Assembly (NCBI RefSeq): GCF_050947875.1
Contig: NC_134570.1
Coordinates: 208,163,750-208,227,749 of the forward strand
Length of the DNA: 64,000 bases
DNA from: Dermacentor variabilis
Taxonomy: Eukaryota > Arthropoda > Arachnida > Ixodida > Ixodidae
Direction of reading: 5' to 3'
Shown here one piece after another: positions 45,094 through 55,240 of the stretch (positions within the stretch are counted from its first letter, which is position 1; every line of letters begins with the position of its first letter). The notes beneath the pieces were generated by a model. It ran no database searches and was not told where the DNA came from. It worked only from the letters and a program-made list of their open reading frames with translations. A program made the position numbers and the translations under genes.

Positions 45094-45526
45094 CCCAGCC
45101 GCTCATCTGCCATGACGACTTCCTTCTGTCCTGATGCAATCGTTTATTGGAATGCGCTCCCTGACAACTTTCTTACCTGTACTGACCGCAAGAAATTTCG
45201 TGAATACCTAACAAATCACTTTGAATAACTTTCTGTTCTCAATGTACATCGTTCATGAACCCATCATAAACCAATCGGAATAGTCTACCCTTGTCAACCC
45301 TTCCACCTAGTCTTTTTCTTTTGTTTCTTTTATTGCGAATGTATTGCCGTGTTACTTCTTTCAATTCGAATTTTTTCTTTGATGGTTTAAAGTCGTACAA
45401 AATCAGCAATGTGTTTTTTTGCGTTGTTTTGCATGAAACCACTCTTACACGTGTTTGTATTGCCCCCCCCCCCCTTTTGTAATGCCTTCGGGCCTTCAAG
45501 GTGATAATAAATGAAATGAAATGAAA
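45094..45526 (+). mobile_element. 5'-truncated CR1-like LINE tail inserted in Gypsy-A
   Basis: Plus-strand LINE 3' end: about 45 codons of the RT C terminus (AIVYWNALPDNFLTC, FREYLTNHFE, stop at 45226-45228), a 3' UTR with a C10 run, and a tail of AATGA repeats (45508-45526). TGATC is duplicated at both ends. It is 433 bp, so reverse transcription stopped early, the usual fate of LINE inserts. The WN-LP end and tail resemble, but are not the same as, those of the CR1-like element at 1105-5948. Confidence 0.9.
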
Positions 45527-45531
45527 TGATC

Positions 45532-46065
45532 TTCGAGCACACTCAAGGCGTGGTGACTACGACAGCTCTCCGGCGGTATCGCTTGATCTTGCGACAGCGT
45601 TATCGATTTCGACTTCAGGTCGATGACTGCGCCATGTTGATTCAGGAAGTCCATGCCGAGAATGACGTCTCGTGAACAGTGTTGAAGGATAACGAAGGTG
45701 GCAGGGTAAGTCCGATCATGAACGGTAATTCTTGCCGTGCAGATCCCAGTCGGCGTAATGGGGTGTCCTCCAGCGGTCTGAATTTGAGGGCCTTCCCATG
45801 CAGTCTTAACTTTCCTCAACTGGGCGGCGATGGGTCCACTCATGACGGAGTAATCGGCTCCTGTGTCCACTAAGGCGATGACTGCGTGGCCGTCAAGAAG
45901 GACGTCGAGGTCGGTGGTTCTTTCTCTTGCGTTACAGTAAGGTCTTGGTGTCGGGTCACGGCTGCGTCGCGTTGACCTGTGACTGGTACGTGGCGTCGTC
46001 AGGTTGTCTTTCGTCGTCGTACTCTTTGCTTCCACACTTCGTCGAGACGGCGGCGTGTCGTTATG
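45532..46065 (-). pseudogene. Gypsy-A aspartic protease
   Basis: The frame from 46035 has VLLDGHAVIALVDTGADYSVMS (catalytic Asp at residue 57) and DVILGMDFLNQHGAVIDL (residues 123-140), the two halves of a retropepsin monomer. It cuts the Gag-Pol polyprotein during particle maturation. An in-frame TGA at 46063-46065 separates it from the upstream pol leader (46275-46066). Downstream the frame is interrupted at 45531 by the LINE tail: the last real Gypsy codons are those of VLED. Codons below 45532 belong to the insert. Confidence 0.9.
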
Positions 46066-46157
46066 TCATCGAGGTAGTCTATTCGGCGTCTTCGTCGGCG
46101 GCGGAGGATCTTCGTCAGTTCGACGAACACCAACCGCACCTCCATCGGCTGCTGCTT

Positions 46158-47500
46158 TTAGTTTTCCGGATATGGGCTGATGGACCAGCCCCGTGCTAGG
46201 CCAGTGTATGGTCGGCACTGCGGCGACAGGTAGCGGCCTGGTGACGGCGAACGGGAAGGTCGTCGAGGGTTCCATTGAGTAGCGGCGAGGTAGTTGGCGA
46301 TATGGCGACGTCGTTCGCCAGTCTGTGGCCGCGGCGAGTTAACGGCGAAACCTCGCAGTCCTATCTCCCGGTATGGGCATCGGCGGTACACATGGCCGGC
46401 TTCTCCGCAGTGGTAGCAGAGCGGGCGGTGGTCAGGGGTGCGCCAAACGTCAGTCTTCCCTGTAATGCCGCGTGGGTTGACGGGTTGGCGTGCTCGCGGC
46501 GGGGGTGGTGGTGGACGACGGAACTGTGTCATCACTGGTCCCGGCCGTGGGCGCGGAGAGGGAACGTGACGGCGGGCTACAGCGGCGTATGTCATCGCTT
46601 GCGGCTGAGGCTGCGGCGATTCAGGGGCTACTCCGAGTTGTTGTTGGAGCTCCTCACGCACGGCGTCGGCAAGCGAAGTCACTTGAGGCTGTGATGACGG
46701 GAACAGCTTCTGTATAGCTCCTCCCGCGCGACCACTCGGATAGTCTCGCGCAGGTCGTCGGTGGCCAGTGACTGAACTCCGGCGTAGCTTGTCGAGTTCG
46801 TGTGGCGGTTGAATTGCCGGTTCCGCATTTCCAGTGTCTTCTCGATGCTAGTGGCCTCGCGAAGAAACTTGTCGACAGTCTTCGGTAGGCTTCGTACCAT
46901 ACCGGCGAAAAGTTCCTCCTTTACACCGCGCATCAGTAGGCAGACTTTCTTCTCCTCGGACATATCCCGGTCGGCATGGCGGAACAGACTGCTCATTTCT
47001 TCCGTAAAGACGGCAACGTTCTCGTTCGGTAGCTGCACTCGGGCGTACAGCACAGCTTCGGCCCTTTCCTTACGCACGACGCTCGTAAAGGTGCGCAGGA
47101 AGCCGCTACGGAAGAGGTCCCATCTTGTCATGGTCGATTTCAGGTTCTCAAACCAGGTTCTGGCGGTGCCTTCTAATGTGAAGTATACATGCCGCAGCTT
47201 GTCGCCGGAGTCCCAGTCGTTGAAAGCCGCGATTCGTTCGTAGATCTCCAGCCAGGATTCCGGGTCTTCAGTAGCTGCTCCATGAGAGGCCGGTGGGTCT
47301 CGAGGTTGTTGTAGGTTAACGGAGGACGCTGGGGCAGCCATTGCGGTTGTCTTGACCACGATCTTTGTCGTCTCAGGTGGAAGTCCGTGCTCTGGGGGCA
47401 GTCCTTGCAGTCTGCGGCTAGCACGCTTGTCTTGGGCGATGTTGGTTTTGTCGTCGGGCTTCGGGCTTGGATCGCGGCTTTGCGGGGGCGTTCGGTACAT
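46158..47500 (-). pseudogene. Gypsy-A gag with CCHC zinc knuckle
   Basis: The likely start is the ATG at 47500 (MYRTPPQSRDP), 24 bp inside the 5' LTR border. An upstream open extension reads into the LTR and is not real. The capsid region includes SWLEIYERIAAFNDW, KLRHVYFTLEGTARTWFEN, LLMRGVKEELFAGMV. At about 46700-46680 the frame closes and coding moves one frame over (46682-46158), which holds PLCYHCGEAGHVYRRCP, a CX2CX4HX4C knuckle for RNA binding, and ends at 46158. The pol frame overlaps it from 46275, so gag-pol may be joined by ribosomal frameshifting near 46160-46275. The upstream frame change looks like a lesion. Confidence 0.85.
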
Positions 47501-47524
47501 GAACGCACAAGCACCTCCACCAGA

Positions 47525-47980
47525 TGTCACGTGGTGGTGTCGTTCAAGAACACAGCAGCAATACTGTGTAAGACAAAACTAACTTTTATTTGGCGAACCT
47601 GTGCCCACAAAAACAGACTACATTTATAGCGCAACGATAGCGGCGAACACGGTCGGCGAACATCGAACATCTGATCAGCGGGCCAAGCGCGTCGGGTTTT
47701 ATACATCAATTGTCGAATGTTCCAGACTAATTGTTGGGACGCGCGTGCCTTACACAAAGTTCTACACCATTCGCGTCACGCGATGAAATCTGATAACACA
47801 AGGTTCGGCGACAACAGACAGCCGGATAGAAGCATCGATAACTTTCCAGAAACTTCAGACACATGCAGGCGCGTCCCGCGCTGTGCATGTATCGGTGGGT
47901 CCCGAGGAGAGGAGAGGTATATATTAACATTTGTTAGGCGGCGAAACGTGGTCGCCCGATAAAGATAAGTACACGTGTCA
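47525..47980 (-). repeat. Gypsy-A 5' LTR (456 bp)
   Basis: Minus-strand LTR with TATAAAA at 47697-47703 and AATAAA at 47585-47590, giving a promoter-to-poly(A) layout in the transcribed sense. It is 36 bp longer than the 3' LTR because of extra sequence at about 47887-47924 (GAGGAGAGGAGAGG-containing). The related solo LTR lacks this, so it is probably an insertion in this copy. GTAT follows at 47981-47984. Confidence 0.93.
47697..47703 (-). promoter_or_regulatory. TATA box of the Gypsy-A 5' LTR
   Basis: TATAAAA on the minus strand inside the 5' LTR, conserved in position in the 3' LTR (41715-41721) and as TATAAAAG in the solo LTR at about 55814-55820. It probably directs transcription of the element toward lower coordinates. 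Confidence 0.6.
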
Positions 47981-48074
47981 GTATATTCGGCTTCGCATTC
48001 AGAAGAGCGTGAAGACACGAAAGCTGGGCGACTTCGTGCTAAAATCATAAGTACATACAAAAAGCTGACTTCGG

Positions 48075-48280
48075 TGTTACGTTTGCAAAGAGAAAAAAGG
48101 GAGTCAACCGACGGGGCCGATCTTTAATAATTGTACTTGTACTTATTAAATGAACTAAATAAATTATAAATATAATAGAAAAGAAAGTGGATGAAAAAAC
48201 AACTTCCCGCGGCTTGGGAACCATCCCACGTTTTCGCATTATGCGTGCGATGCTCGACCAATTGAGCTGTCGCGGCACCG
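48075..48280 (-). mobile_element. tRNA-headed SINE, second family, minus copy
   Basis: Minus strand: GCCGCGACAGCTCAATTGGTCGAGCATCG... head, then a B-box-like GTGGGATGGTTCCC, then TTTTTTCATCCACTTTC and an AT-rich body. The same order appears at 48463-48690 on the other strand. The anticodon loop lacks the usual T33, so it is not a working tRNA. Confidence 0.75.
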
Positions 48281-48462
48281 TTTAGGTAGCATGTGTGGGT
48301 TTATTGACCGGTTGCCTTCACCCAAATAAATCACGTTTTCGTGACGACTGCGGCAGAAATGATGTTCTCCATCCGCCGCCAAGGTCTGCGAGTGGGGGCG
48401 CTGGCTAACACTCCCAGGATTCTACTTGGAAACATAAATACCCAAAAACGTGGATGCGAAAC

Positions 48463-48690
48463 GGCGCTGCGGTAGCTGAATTGGTAGAGCATCACACGTG
48501 AAATGCGAAGGTTGTGGGATCGTTGCCCACCTGCGCCAAATTGTTTTTTCATCCACTTTAATTTCCATTAATTTATCGTTTCTTTATTTCATTTATTTAG
48601 CACAAGTAATTTTCCGTATGTTGTCCTTGGCGTCATGTGACACAACTCGTCAGCCGTATCTATGTTCGCATGCAGTACGCTCATTTAAAA
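48463..48690 (+). mobile_element. tRNA-headed SINE, second family, plus copy
   Basis: Head GGCGCTGCGGTAGCTGAATTGG, GTAGAGCATC, B box GTGGGATCGTTGCCCAC with an intact T stem and near-complete acceptor pairing, then TTGTTTTTTCATCCACTTT and an AT-rich tail with TTTATTTAGCACAAGTAA. It forms an inverted pair with 48075-48280, about 180 bp apart. Confidence 0.78.
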
Positions 48691-49707
48691 GTAATTATTT
48701 TGCATAATTTTCTATATATGAGCCCGCGTTTGCTCACTATACAGAGCGATCATATTTAAGTTCTGTGGAATTTAACAAAGAAACAGCCTGTTGTAGATAG
48801 CGCATTTCTAGTTCTTGAAGTTGATTATTCAGAGAGGCGGACAGTACCTGCACGAGAAATCGAAACGTACAATTAACTAATTAACAAAATACACCTCATT
48901 ACCTTTCAAGCATAATCACTTTACGACACCGATTGCAATCTAAGAATTGTAGCTGATGAGACTACAAGGCGCATCCACTTAGAATGAATATCCAAAATGA
49001 GGCCAGTTTGGAGATATGCGTCATTACACTTGCATTGTTGTGTAAACACTGTGTAAATATTCACTGTTGTTCGGCTTACTTACTTAACAAAACGCTCTTT
49101 TATATTTTGAAGCCCGAAAGTAACTGAAACGCGCATGTATTTCATTCCACAGCTTGAGAAATGTCTCGAAAGTGGTGTCATCCTGAAAATTCATGGCAAG
49201 TGGGTAGGTGTTGCAAGCTCACTGGCTATAATTTGCAAATTTAAATATGTGCCGTAAGCTAATTAAGATAAGTAGTTATTTTTGTTAATTAGTTGAATAT
49301 GTGCTTTGATTTGTCGTGCTAGTAATATCAGCTTCAAATAATCAAGCCAATGGACAAGAATCACGCTGTATGCCAAAGGCGATTTCTAAAACTTCCATAA
49401 AACTTATAAATAAGCACCTTGTATATTTGAACCGTTTCATGCCAAACCGGTAATCGGTATTATTATTTTTTGTTCAGGTTTACTTCTGTTTCATGCACGT
49501 TTAAGGAATATCGGTTCGCGTTCGGGTTCTGTTCCCGCTAGAAATCCGGTTCATTTACGGCTTTCGGTTAGGGTTCCCTTTTGGTTCGACAGTGCGGTAT
49601 ATACATCTTGCCTTGAGCAAGATGTTGTATATACCAGATAATTTGCTACTCAACGCCTCGTCCGTGTGCCTTCTCTCTTCGTTCCGTGTGTGTCAAGCTC
49701 TGTTCTC
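48691..49707. other. Unassigned AT-rich region with a hairpin
   Basis: About 1 kb with no gene. 49596-49635 is a strong hairpin: GGTATATACATCTTGC, a 5-base loop, and GCAAGATGTTGTATATACC (one extra T). CGGTTCGG-type words recur at 49430-49590. Confidence 0.5.
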
Positions 49708-49925
49708 AATTACGCCGCTGTAGCATAGCGGCTATGCCGTTGCGTTGCTAAGCTCGAGGGCGCGGGTTCAAACCCACCCACACCGGCCGCATGTCGATGT
49801 GCGCGAAATGCAGAGGCAATCGTATACTTAAATATAGGTGTGCTTTGTAGAAACCCAGATTATCAAGTCAATCCGGAGCTCCCCACTACGGCATGCCTCA
49901 TAGTTAGATTCTAGTTGGCCACTCT
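49708..49925 (+). mobile_element. Ruka-like SINE
   Basis: The plus copy opens with GCCGCTGTAGCATAGCGGCTATGCCGTTGCG. A GCGGGTTCAAACCC B box, GGCCGCATGTCGATG, GAAACCCAGATTATCAAG and GGCATGCCTCATAGTTAG follow in family order. It is moderately diverged, with no clear target duplication. Confidence 0.83.
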
Positions 49926-52261
49926 GAACATAAGAAGTTATTCTAGCCCTGTTCTTAAGATGCAATCCAACTAGACCACCAGTATACTCGACTACACCTT
50001 GTGTTTGGTAAATTGTGCCCTGTAACCAATCTCAATGTCGATCCCTGCATTCTCGTCACCCTGGCTTCCAGCGGGTCATGTCGTTCATGAACCATCAAGT
50101 TATGTGTTTCTTCTCCCACAGCATGCGTTGTACGTTACACGACTCTACGCTGTCTTGAAGAAAATGTGCCAGATCGTAAAATGCGAGAGCCAAGCCCAGG
50201 TAGTACAGCTGTACAAGGCGTGTCTTTTTTTGCGCGTATATTCGGTTTTTCACTCTTGCGACCTTTGCGAGCAGCGGAAGGACAGCGCATCCTGGACCGA
50301 GACGATGGAGTGGCTGTGGCAACACATTCTCTAGCAACTACGAACCTGCAAGACCTAGCGTCTAAAAAGTTAGCGGTCAGCCGGTGCACACCATCGGCGC
50401 CACCATGATCCCCCAAGATGGTCACCGTGTTCTGAGTGTCGATCCAAGGTTTGCTGTCGAGCTTCGGCAGACGGTGCCTTAACCTTGGTGAAAAGGGTAG
50501 CTCAGCGAACGACTGTGTCTAACGTAAACTGGTGCATTTATGAGGGCGCTACCGTTTTAAATCGTACTTGTCCGACTGCAGCAGAACTGCTCTGGATATA
50601 AGTATGAATAGCCTAGAGAACACTGATTCAGTTATAGTTTCAACAGATATTAAATGGCCACTCGAGGCTGTTCATGCAGTGTTCGGTGAGATGAATGTTT
50701 CTCTCTGAGATTGAGTTCGACTTCATGGCATCTAAATGAGCACGCCGTTGAATCTGAATGGCTAATAAAAACATTCGCACCTTTAAACTCTGTTCTCCCC
50801 GTGACGTGAATTCGGTGTCGCATTATTGTCCTCATTTCCATGAAACCATTAATTTTTCTACCTGACCTGACATTTGTTATTACATTAGCAACAGTACCGA
50901 AAACTACCTTTTCATCAAGTAGAGTTTCCACGGATAACTCTTAGAACTCCAAAAAAGTTTCCAATTGATGAAAATTTCTGTGCTTGCCGTCATCTTCATA
51001 CAAATGCTGAGTGTCAGTACAGAGCAGAGTATAGGTTTGCTATAACTGCAAAATTTACGTGGTTGATTAGAGAAATTGAAAAACCTCGGAGAACAAGGTC
51101 AGACAACAATAAGTCATGCGCTGCCAGAAGTCTAACCTTATATTTTTACTCCATAACTTCGCTGCAAGGGACATTCCTGATGAAAAAAATAAGAACAAGT
51201 ATTACAGCAATTGTTACGCAATTCTACGTAAAAAGTTATGTGCATTCTTCGCCTTCCTCAGTATAGAATCTAGAATCGACAACCGTCTTTACTTATATCT
51301 CTTTCTCGCGCCTCGATCGCGTCAGACGTTAACACGGGCGCCCCAAGTAATTTCTTTAGAGCAGACTCAAACTTAATATTTGTGAACAGGAGGGATAAAA
51401 AATGGCACGCGAATATCGCCGTGGTATTTGTGTGTGTGTGTATTTTTTTTTTTTTTTTTGCAATGTATATTGCAAGAGCAAGCACCACTGGGCACGGAAG
51501 ACTTCTACCTCGGCGAGCGTATTGTATGAGTGCACAGCAGTGAGCACTAGCTCAGTCAGCCAGTGTTTTATTTTCACCAAACAAAAACGTGTGTGAAAAA
51601 AGGGAGACGGCGAAAAAGCTGCGGATACTGCAGCTTCCGCAGCGTCTTGCTAAAGAAATAAGGAATCGCTAAGGAAATAATAGGAGGCACTGCTCACACT
51701 GCAAGGCAATTCCTGTTTCAAATAAGCGGCCGTAACCTTCCGTGAATGTGACACCATCGACTGTAACGGGACTTAATTTTCTTCCCTCGCAACAGGGCTG
51801 CGCCATGTACATGGCGTTTTCTATTTTTTTTTATGTTTTGTGCCTGTCGTCGATTGCTCTACAATCTGATGGCTCCGATTGCTGAAATTGTGTACTTTCA
51901 AAGTATTCCTCCCGAGCTTCTTTTCTACAAAAGATACGAATTATCGCACTAGGACTTTATGGCACGGATGGTACAACCACTGGCAGTGGCAAATAGTTAT
52001 CGCGAACTTTGACGTAAATGTGAGGCTTTTCATAACGCACATGTCAGCAATGCTTACTTGAGCAGCATGTGCCTTATGTTGTCACTTGATCGCGAAGAAT
52101 ACGGTACAGTAATACATAATGGAGATTTCATGAAACAGAAAAAAAAAGACTATATATAGATACAGTGTTAATGGATCCCGAATTCACCAACTTGGCCACT
52201 TGAGTAATGCTTTGACCATATGATGAACTTATGTATGGCTATCGTTCATTTCTGGTGGCCC
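49926..52261. other. Unassigned region
   Basis: About 2.3 kb. The longest open stretch is 99 codons (50035-50334), mirrored by frames on the other strand, without domains. TG and T runs lie at 51429-51460. Confidence 0.4.
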
Positions 52262-52275
52262 TACCTGTTTCGGCA

Positions 52276-52523
52276 CCCGCCGTGGTTGCTCAGTGGCTAT
52301 GGTGTTGGGCTGCTGAGCACGAGGTCGCGGGATCGTATCCCGGCCACGGCGGCCGCATTTCGATGGGGGCGAAATGCGAAAACACCCGTGTGCTTAGATT
52401 TAGGCGCACGTTAAAGAACCCCAGGTGGTCGAAATTTCCGGAGTCCTCCACTACGGCGTGCCTCATAATCAGAAAGTGGTTTTGGCACGTAAAACCCCAA
52501 ATATTAAAAAAAATTATTATTAT
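52276..52523 (+). mobile_element. Ruka SINE, full-length copy with 14-bp target duplication
   Basis: The best SINE in the window: a tRNA-like head (GCCGTGGTTGCTCAGTGGC A-box region; GCGGGATCGTATCCC B box), a body with GCATTTCGATGGGGGCGAAA, GCGCACGTTAAAGAACCCC, GGCGTGCCTCATAATCAG and an end AAACCCCAAATATT followed by A- and ATT-rich tail. TACCTGTTTCGGCA is present at 52262-52275 and 52524-52537. The long duplication and tail fit mobilisation by a LINE. Ruka is a SINE family described from ixodid ticks. Confidence 0.95.
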
Positions 52524-52537
52524 TACCTGTTTCGGCA

Positions 52538-55084
52538 ACTTTTAACGCGGCCCTGAGTGTTTTAAAGTCACGTATCAATGGCAACAATACCTTGCCAGAG
52601 TTTTCTGGACAGCGAAAATATTCTGAAAAAGAAACAAACTATTTCTTTATTTGAAAGAGTGCATTTAATTGTTGAAAAATAAGGTCATTCTGCATTGAAA
52701 GAGAAGCTAAAAGGAAAGGAGCACTGCACAACGAGCAATAAGGTAGGCCGATACTGTACATACACTAGAATTTCTCACACTGGTTGAAAATTCTGTAGGC
52801 ATGGGTTCAGCTAGTTTCGCTAGTAGGCATGGGCTCAGCTAGTTTCGCCGCCTATGGTATAGGCATTCGGCCAAATGCTGCCGCGTCAGCAAAGAGACCG
52901 AACGCATGATTTATCCTCGCAAGCGAAGCCCTGGTCTGCTCCCCTCAGTTTTGCCACCGCCCAGAATACCGCACCACATGCTGTCCTCGCAAAACAATGC
53001 ATCACGCGCGTAAATTACCCGGCATCCGGCGTCCCTCCGCTATAATCTTCTTTCCCAGAAGCCTGGTCGCCGAGCACGCATGTGAAAGCTGTCGGAGCGT
53101 TCTCTCGAAAGGCCGCAATTGCGTCTCTCTTTCACGTGCGTGCATTCCAACCCATTCACGTGCTTGGCGAACGCCCTTAAATCAGCCACAGCAGGAGGTT
53201 TTCATTTGCTTTACAGCGACCATGAGGTTGCATTTGGGGAAGACTCGTTTGTGTACTTTGTAATGCAGGAACCTTTAACACGTGTAAACAGTCGCCAACG
53301 CGGCAGTTCTTTAAAGAAAATATTCCACCTGGCGCGCCGTCTTGTGGGAGCTTTCCTCACTGTACCGCTATCTCGCCAGTCGCAGATGTATCCGCGTTCG
53401 GATTGGCAACTGCCGTTAACTCTTGACGCCCCACATATCCGCAGCAAGGAAGAGCGTTCTTTATTCGTTTTTAATGGTAACAAGAGGTTCTTCAGGCTTA
53501 CACTTGTCATCTGCTTGAACATTTTTTTTTTAGAATATGCAGCACATGTTCTATCTGAGAGAGTTCTCATTGGACAGAAATGTAAAGGAAGGGCGTACGA
53601 GTATTTTTCAAGGAGCAGGAACCCATCAACGAGCATGGTTATATACAACCAGAGTCCTTCCATGTTTTTCTGGTCACGAAACTCCGCCGTCACGCTATGG
53701 GAGAGGTTCATATGCTGCCCAAAGGTGCCGCGACGCGGCGCCACTGTGCCACAGAGGACATCGTTCGCGTACCGATACGCGTGCGCAGTGCGAGGCGAGC
53801 CGAGTGATCGGGTGCGTTCTGTGCATGTGCCGCGCTATTTTTCGAGTGCTGGGCTGTTTAGTCGAAGTGGTGGGGTGGGACAACGATGCTGAACACGTGT
53901 TGCAAGTAACAGCTGAACAAGTAGAATGGTGGTATCTCTAACAAGTCATTTTAAAAAATTGCTGTATTTGTGATGTGGCTACTTGTGTTCGTTTGAGAGT
54001 TGTTTTGCAATGTTGTTATGAAATGCTTGTGCTTTACACTTTCTTCTTTATAGAAACAATCAATTATGCATTCTGTATTTATTGCCATTCGTTTACTGGT
54101 GTTTGTTTCCTGCACACCAATGCATCTCTCTCACGTTTGATGTTATTTCTTTATGCTGGTTATATCAGTGTCATGCTTTTAACAAACTTCTTGCATTGTA
54201 AATGGTGGACTATTCGTGACCGGACGCCTCTGTGCTGTCTGTATTTCGCTCCGCTTATTTTACATGATAAATAAATGATCGTGCCTGTATGTTGTTTTTG
54301 CATCAACTTGTTTTATTTCTTTTCTTTATCAAATTATAAAGTTTTTTTTATTTTCGACCATGATAAGAATATCAGGATCGGTGATTGCAGCATTTTAACA
54401 TATTGTAAATAGTTGCGCATTAAGAACCAAAATACCTAGTCTCGACGTTTCTGCGTCGAAACCACGAGCAGCGTGAATAAGTGCTGGGCTTACTGACGCT
54501 TCTAAACGACTGCTTGCTAAGGCGATTGCCTAATTACAATACAGCTAGTTCCAACTGTGCAGGTCCTAACACTTCACGTTCACCTTAATCCGTTGCTAAA
54601 AGCCGCACCGAAGACATTTAGTAGCGAAGTTTGTCTTGCATTAATCCTACCTAAATCTCATTCAGAAATGGCATCGCTTTCCAGAGAAATCTTAAGCGCA
54701 CGGAGCAGCTCAATTTCCTTTTCTTTGTCATTAAGTATTCTACGGTAGCAGCACTTTGCAATAACAATTTCATTCTTTTGATCTCCTTATAAGATACAGC
54801 CCACAGCCAGAGTCCTTCTCTGCCACAGTTTAACAGAAAGTGAACAGCTGTGCTCGGCGAACAATCTGGCGCTATGCGCAACGGAGAGTTGGCGCTTACT
54901 TACGGATAAGCGGGAGTGCAACAGCCCATATGTTTGCATCTGGTGATATGTGGGACCACTGGCGCTTTGTTGCGAAGGAGCGGTGTATAATTTCAGGCAA
55001 ATATTAACAAGCGAAGCCCACCGAAGTGTTGAGGCGAACGGCGATGATGAAGAAATCTGGACCGAGACCGCCCGGCCGTGTACA
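52538..55084. other. Mostly unassigned region with one long open frame
   Basis: A short tandem duplication, GGCATGGG[T/C]TCAGCTAGTTTCGC, lies at 52799-52850. AT-rich sequence follows 53940. Apart from the open frame listed at 53119-53892, nothing is recognised. Confidence 0.4.
53119..53892 (+). CDS. Unrecognised 257-codon open frame
   Basis: The longest open stretch here that does not belong to a recognised element. The product would have a possible single hydrophobic segment near residues 128-142 (LTLVICLNIFFLEYAAHV), many Arg and Ser, and a Cys pair near residue 200. A 177-codon frame lies opposite (53744-53211), and other frames are also open, so locally low stop-codon frequency may explain it. 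No domain, splice pattern or start context supports a real gene. It could be part of an undescribed DNA transposon. Confidence 0.2.
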   Translation: MRLSFTCVHSNPFTCLANALKSATAGGFHLLYSDHEVAFGEDSFVYFVMQEPLTRVNSRQRGSSLKKIFHLARRLVGAFLTVPLSRQSQMYPRSDWQLPLTLDAPHIRSKEERSLFVFNGNKRFFRLTLVICLNIFFLEYAAHVLSERVLIGQKCKGRAYEYFSRSRNPSTSMVIYNQSPSMFFWSRNSAVTLWERFICCPKVPRRGATVPQRTSFAYRYACAVRGEPSDRVRSVHVPRYFSSAGLFSRSGGVGQRC

Positions 55085-55240
55085 GCAGACGCATTTCGAC
55101 AGGGGCGAAATGCAAAACACCCGTTTATTTATATTTAGGTGCATTTTAAAGGATCCCAGGTGGCCAAAATTAATCCTGAGTCCGCCACTACGGCGTACCT
55201 CATAATCGTATCGCGGTTCTGGCTCTTAAAATCCCAGACT
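55085..55240 (+). mobile_element. Ruka-like SINE body, 5'-truncated
   Basis: GCATTTCGACAGGGGCGAAATGC, GTGCATTTTAAAGGATCCCAGG, GGCGTACCTCATAATCG and GGTTCTGGCTCTTAAAATCCC follow the family order. The tRNA-like head is missing or unrecognisable. A T-run tail follows. Confidence 0.82.

Larger units (their letters stand above)
41543..47980 (-). mobile_element. Gypsy-A, complete LTR retrotransposon (6.44 kb) with nested LINE tail
   Basis: Minus-strand element with both LTRs (41543-41962 and 47525-47980), each beginning TG and ending CA, and GTAT on both sides. Between them, in 5' to 3' order on the minus strand: gag (47500-46158), protease (46035-45532), RT and RNase H (45087-43432), integrase (43266-42063), then a purine tract (AAGAGGGGGG, complement of about 41966-41975) next to the 3' LTR. 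A 433-bp LINE tail lies between protease and RT. At least five in-frame stops and two frameshifts kill the genes. LTRs differ by several substitutions and a 36-bp indel, so the insertion is not recent. Confidence 0.95.

Noticed and set aside
47501..47530. Gag start inside the 5' LTR (MTSGGGACAF extension)
   Set aside because: The codons fall in the LTR and the leader. The ATG at 47500 is the first inside the internal region with typical gag sequence after it.
48463..48540. Possible functional tRNA gene
   Set aside because: Acceptor and T stems are good, but the anticodon loop lacks T33, the anticodon stem has a mismatch, and the body matches a dispersed SINE.
49708..49785. tRNA-like cloverleaf
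   Set aside because: It is the head of a Ruka SINE copy, followed by the complete SINE body.
52220..52545. Open frames of 64-104 codons over the Ruka SINE
   Set aside because: They lie across a non-coding SINE, on both strands, and repeat wherever the SINE occurs.
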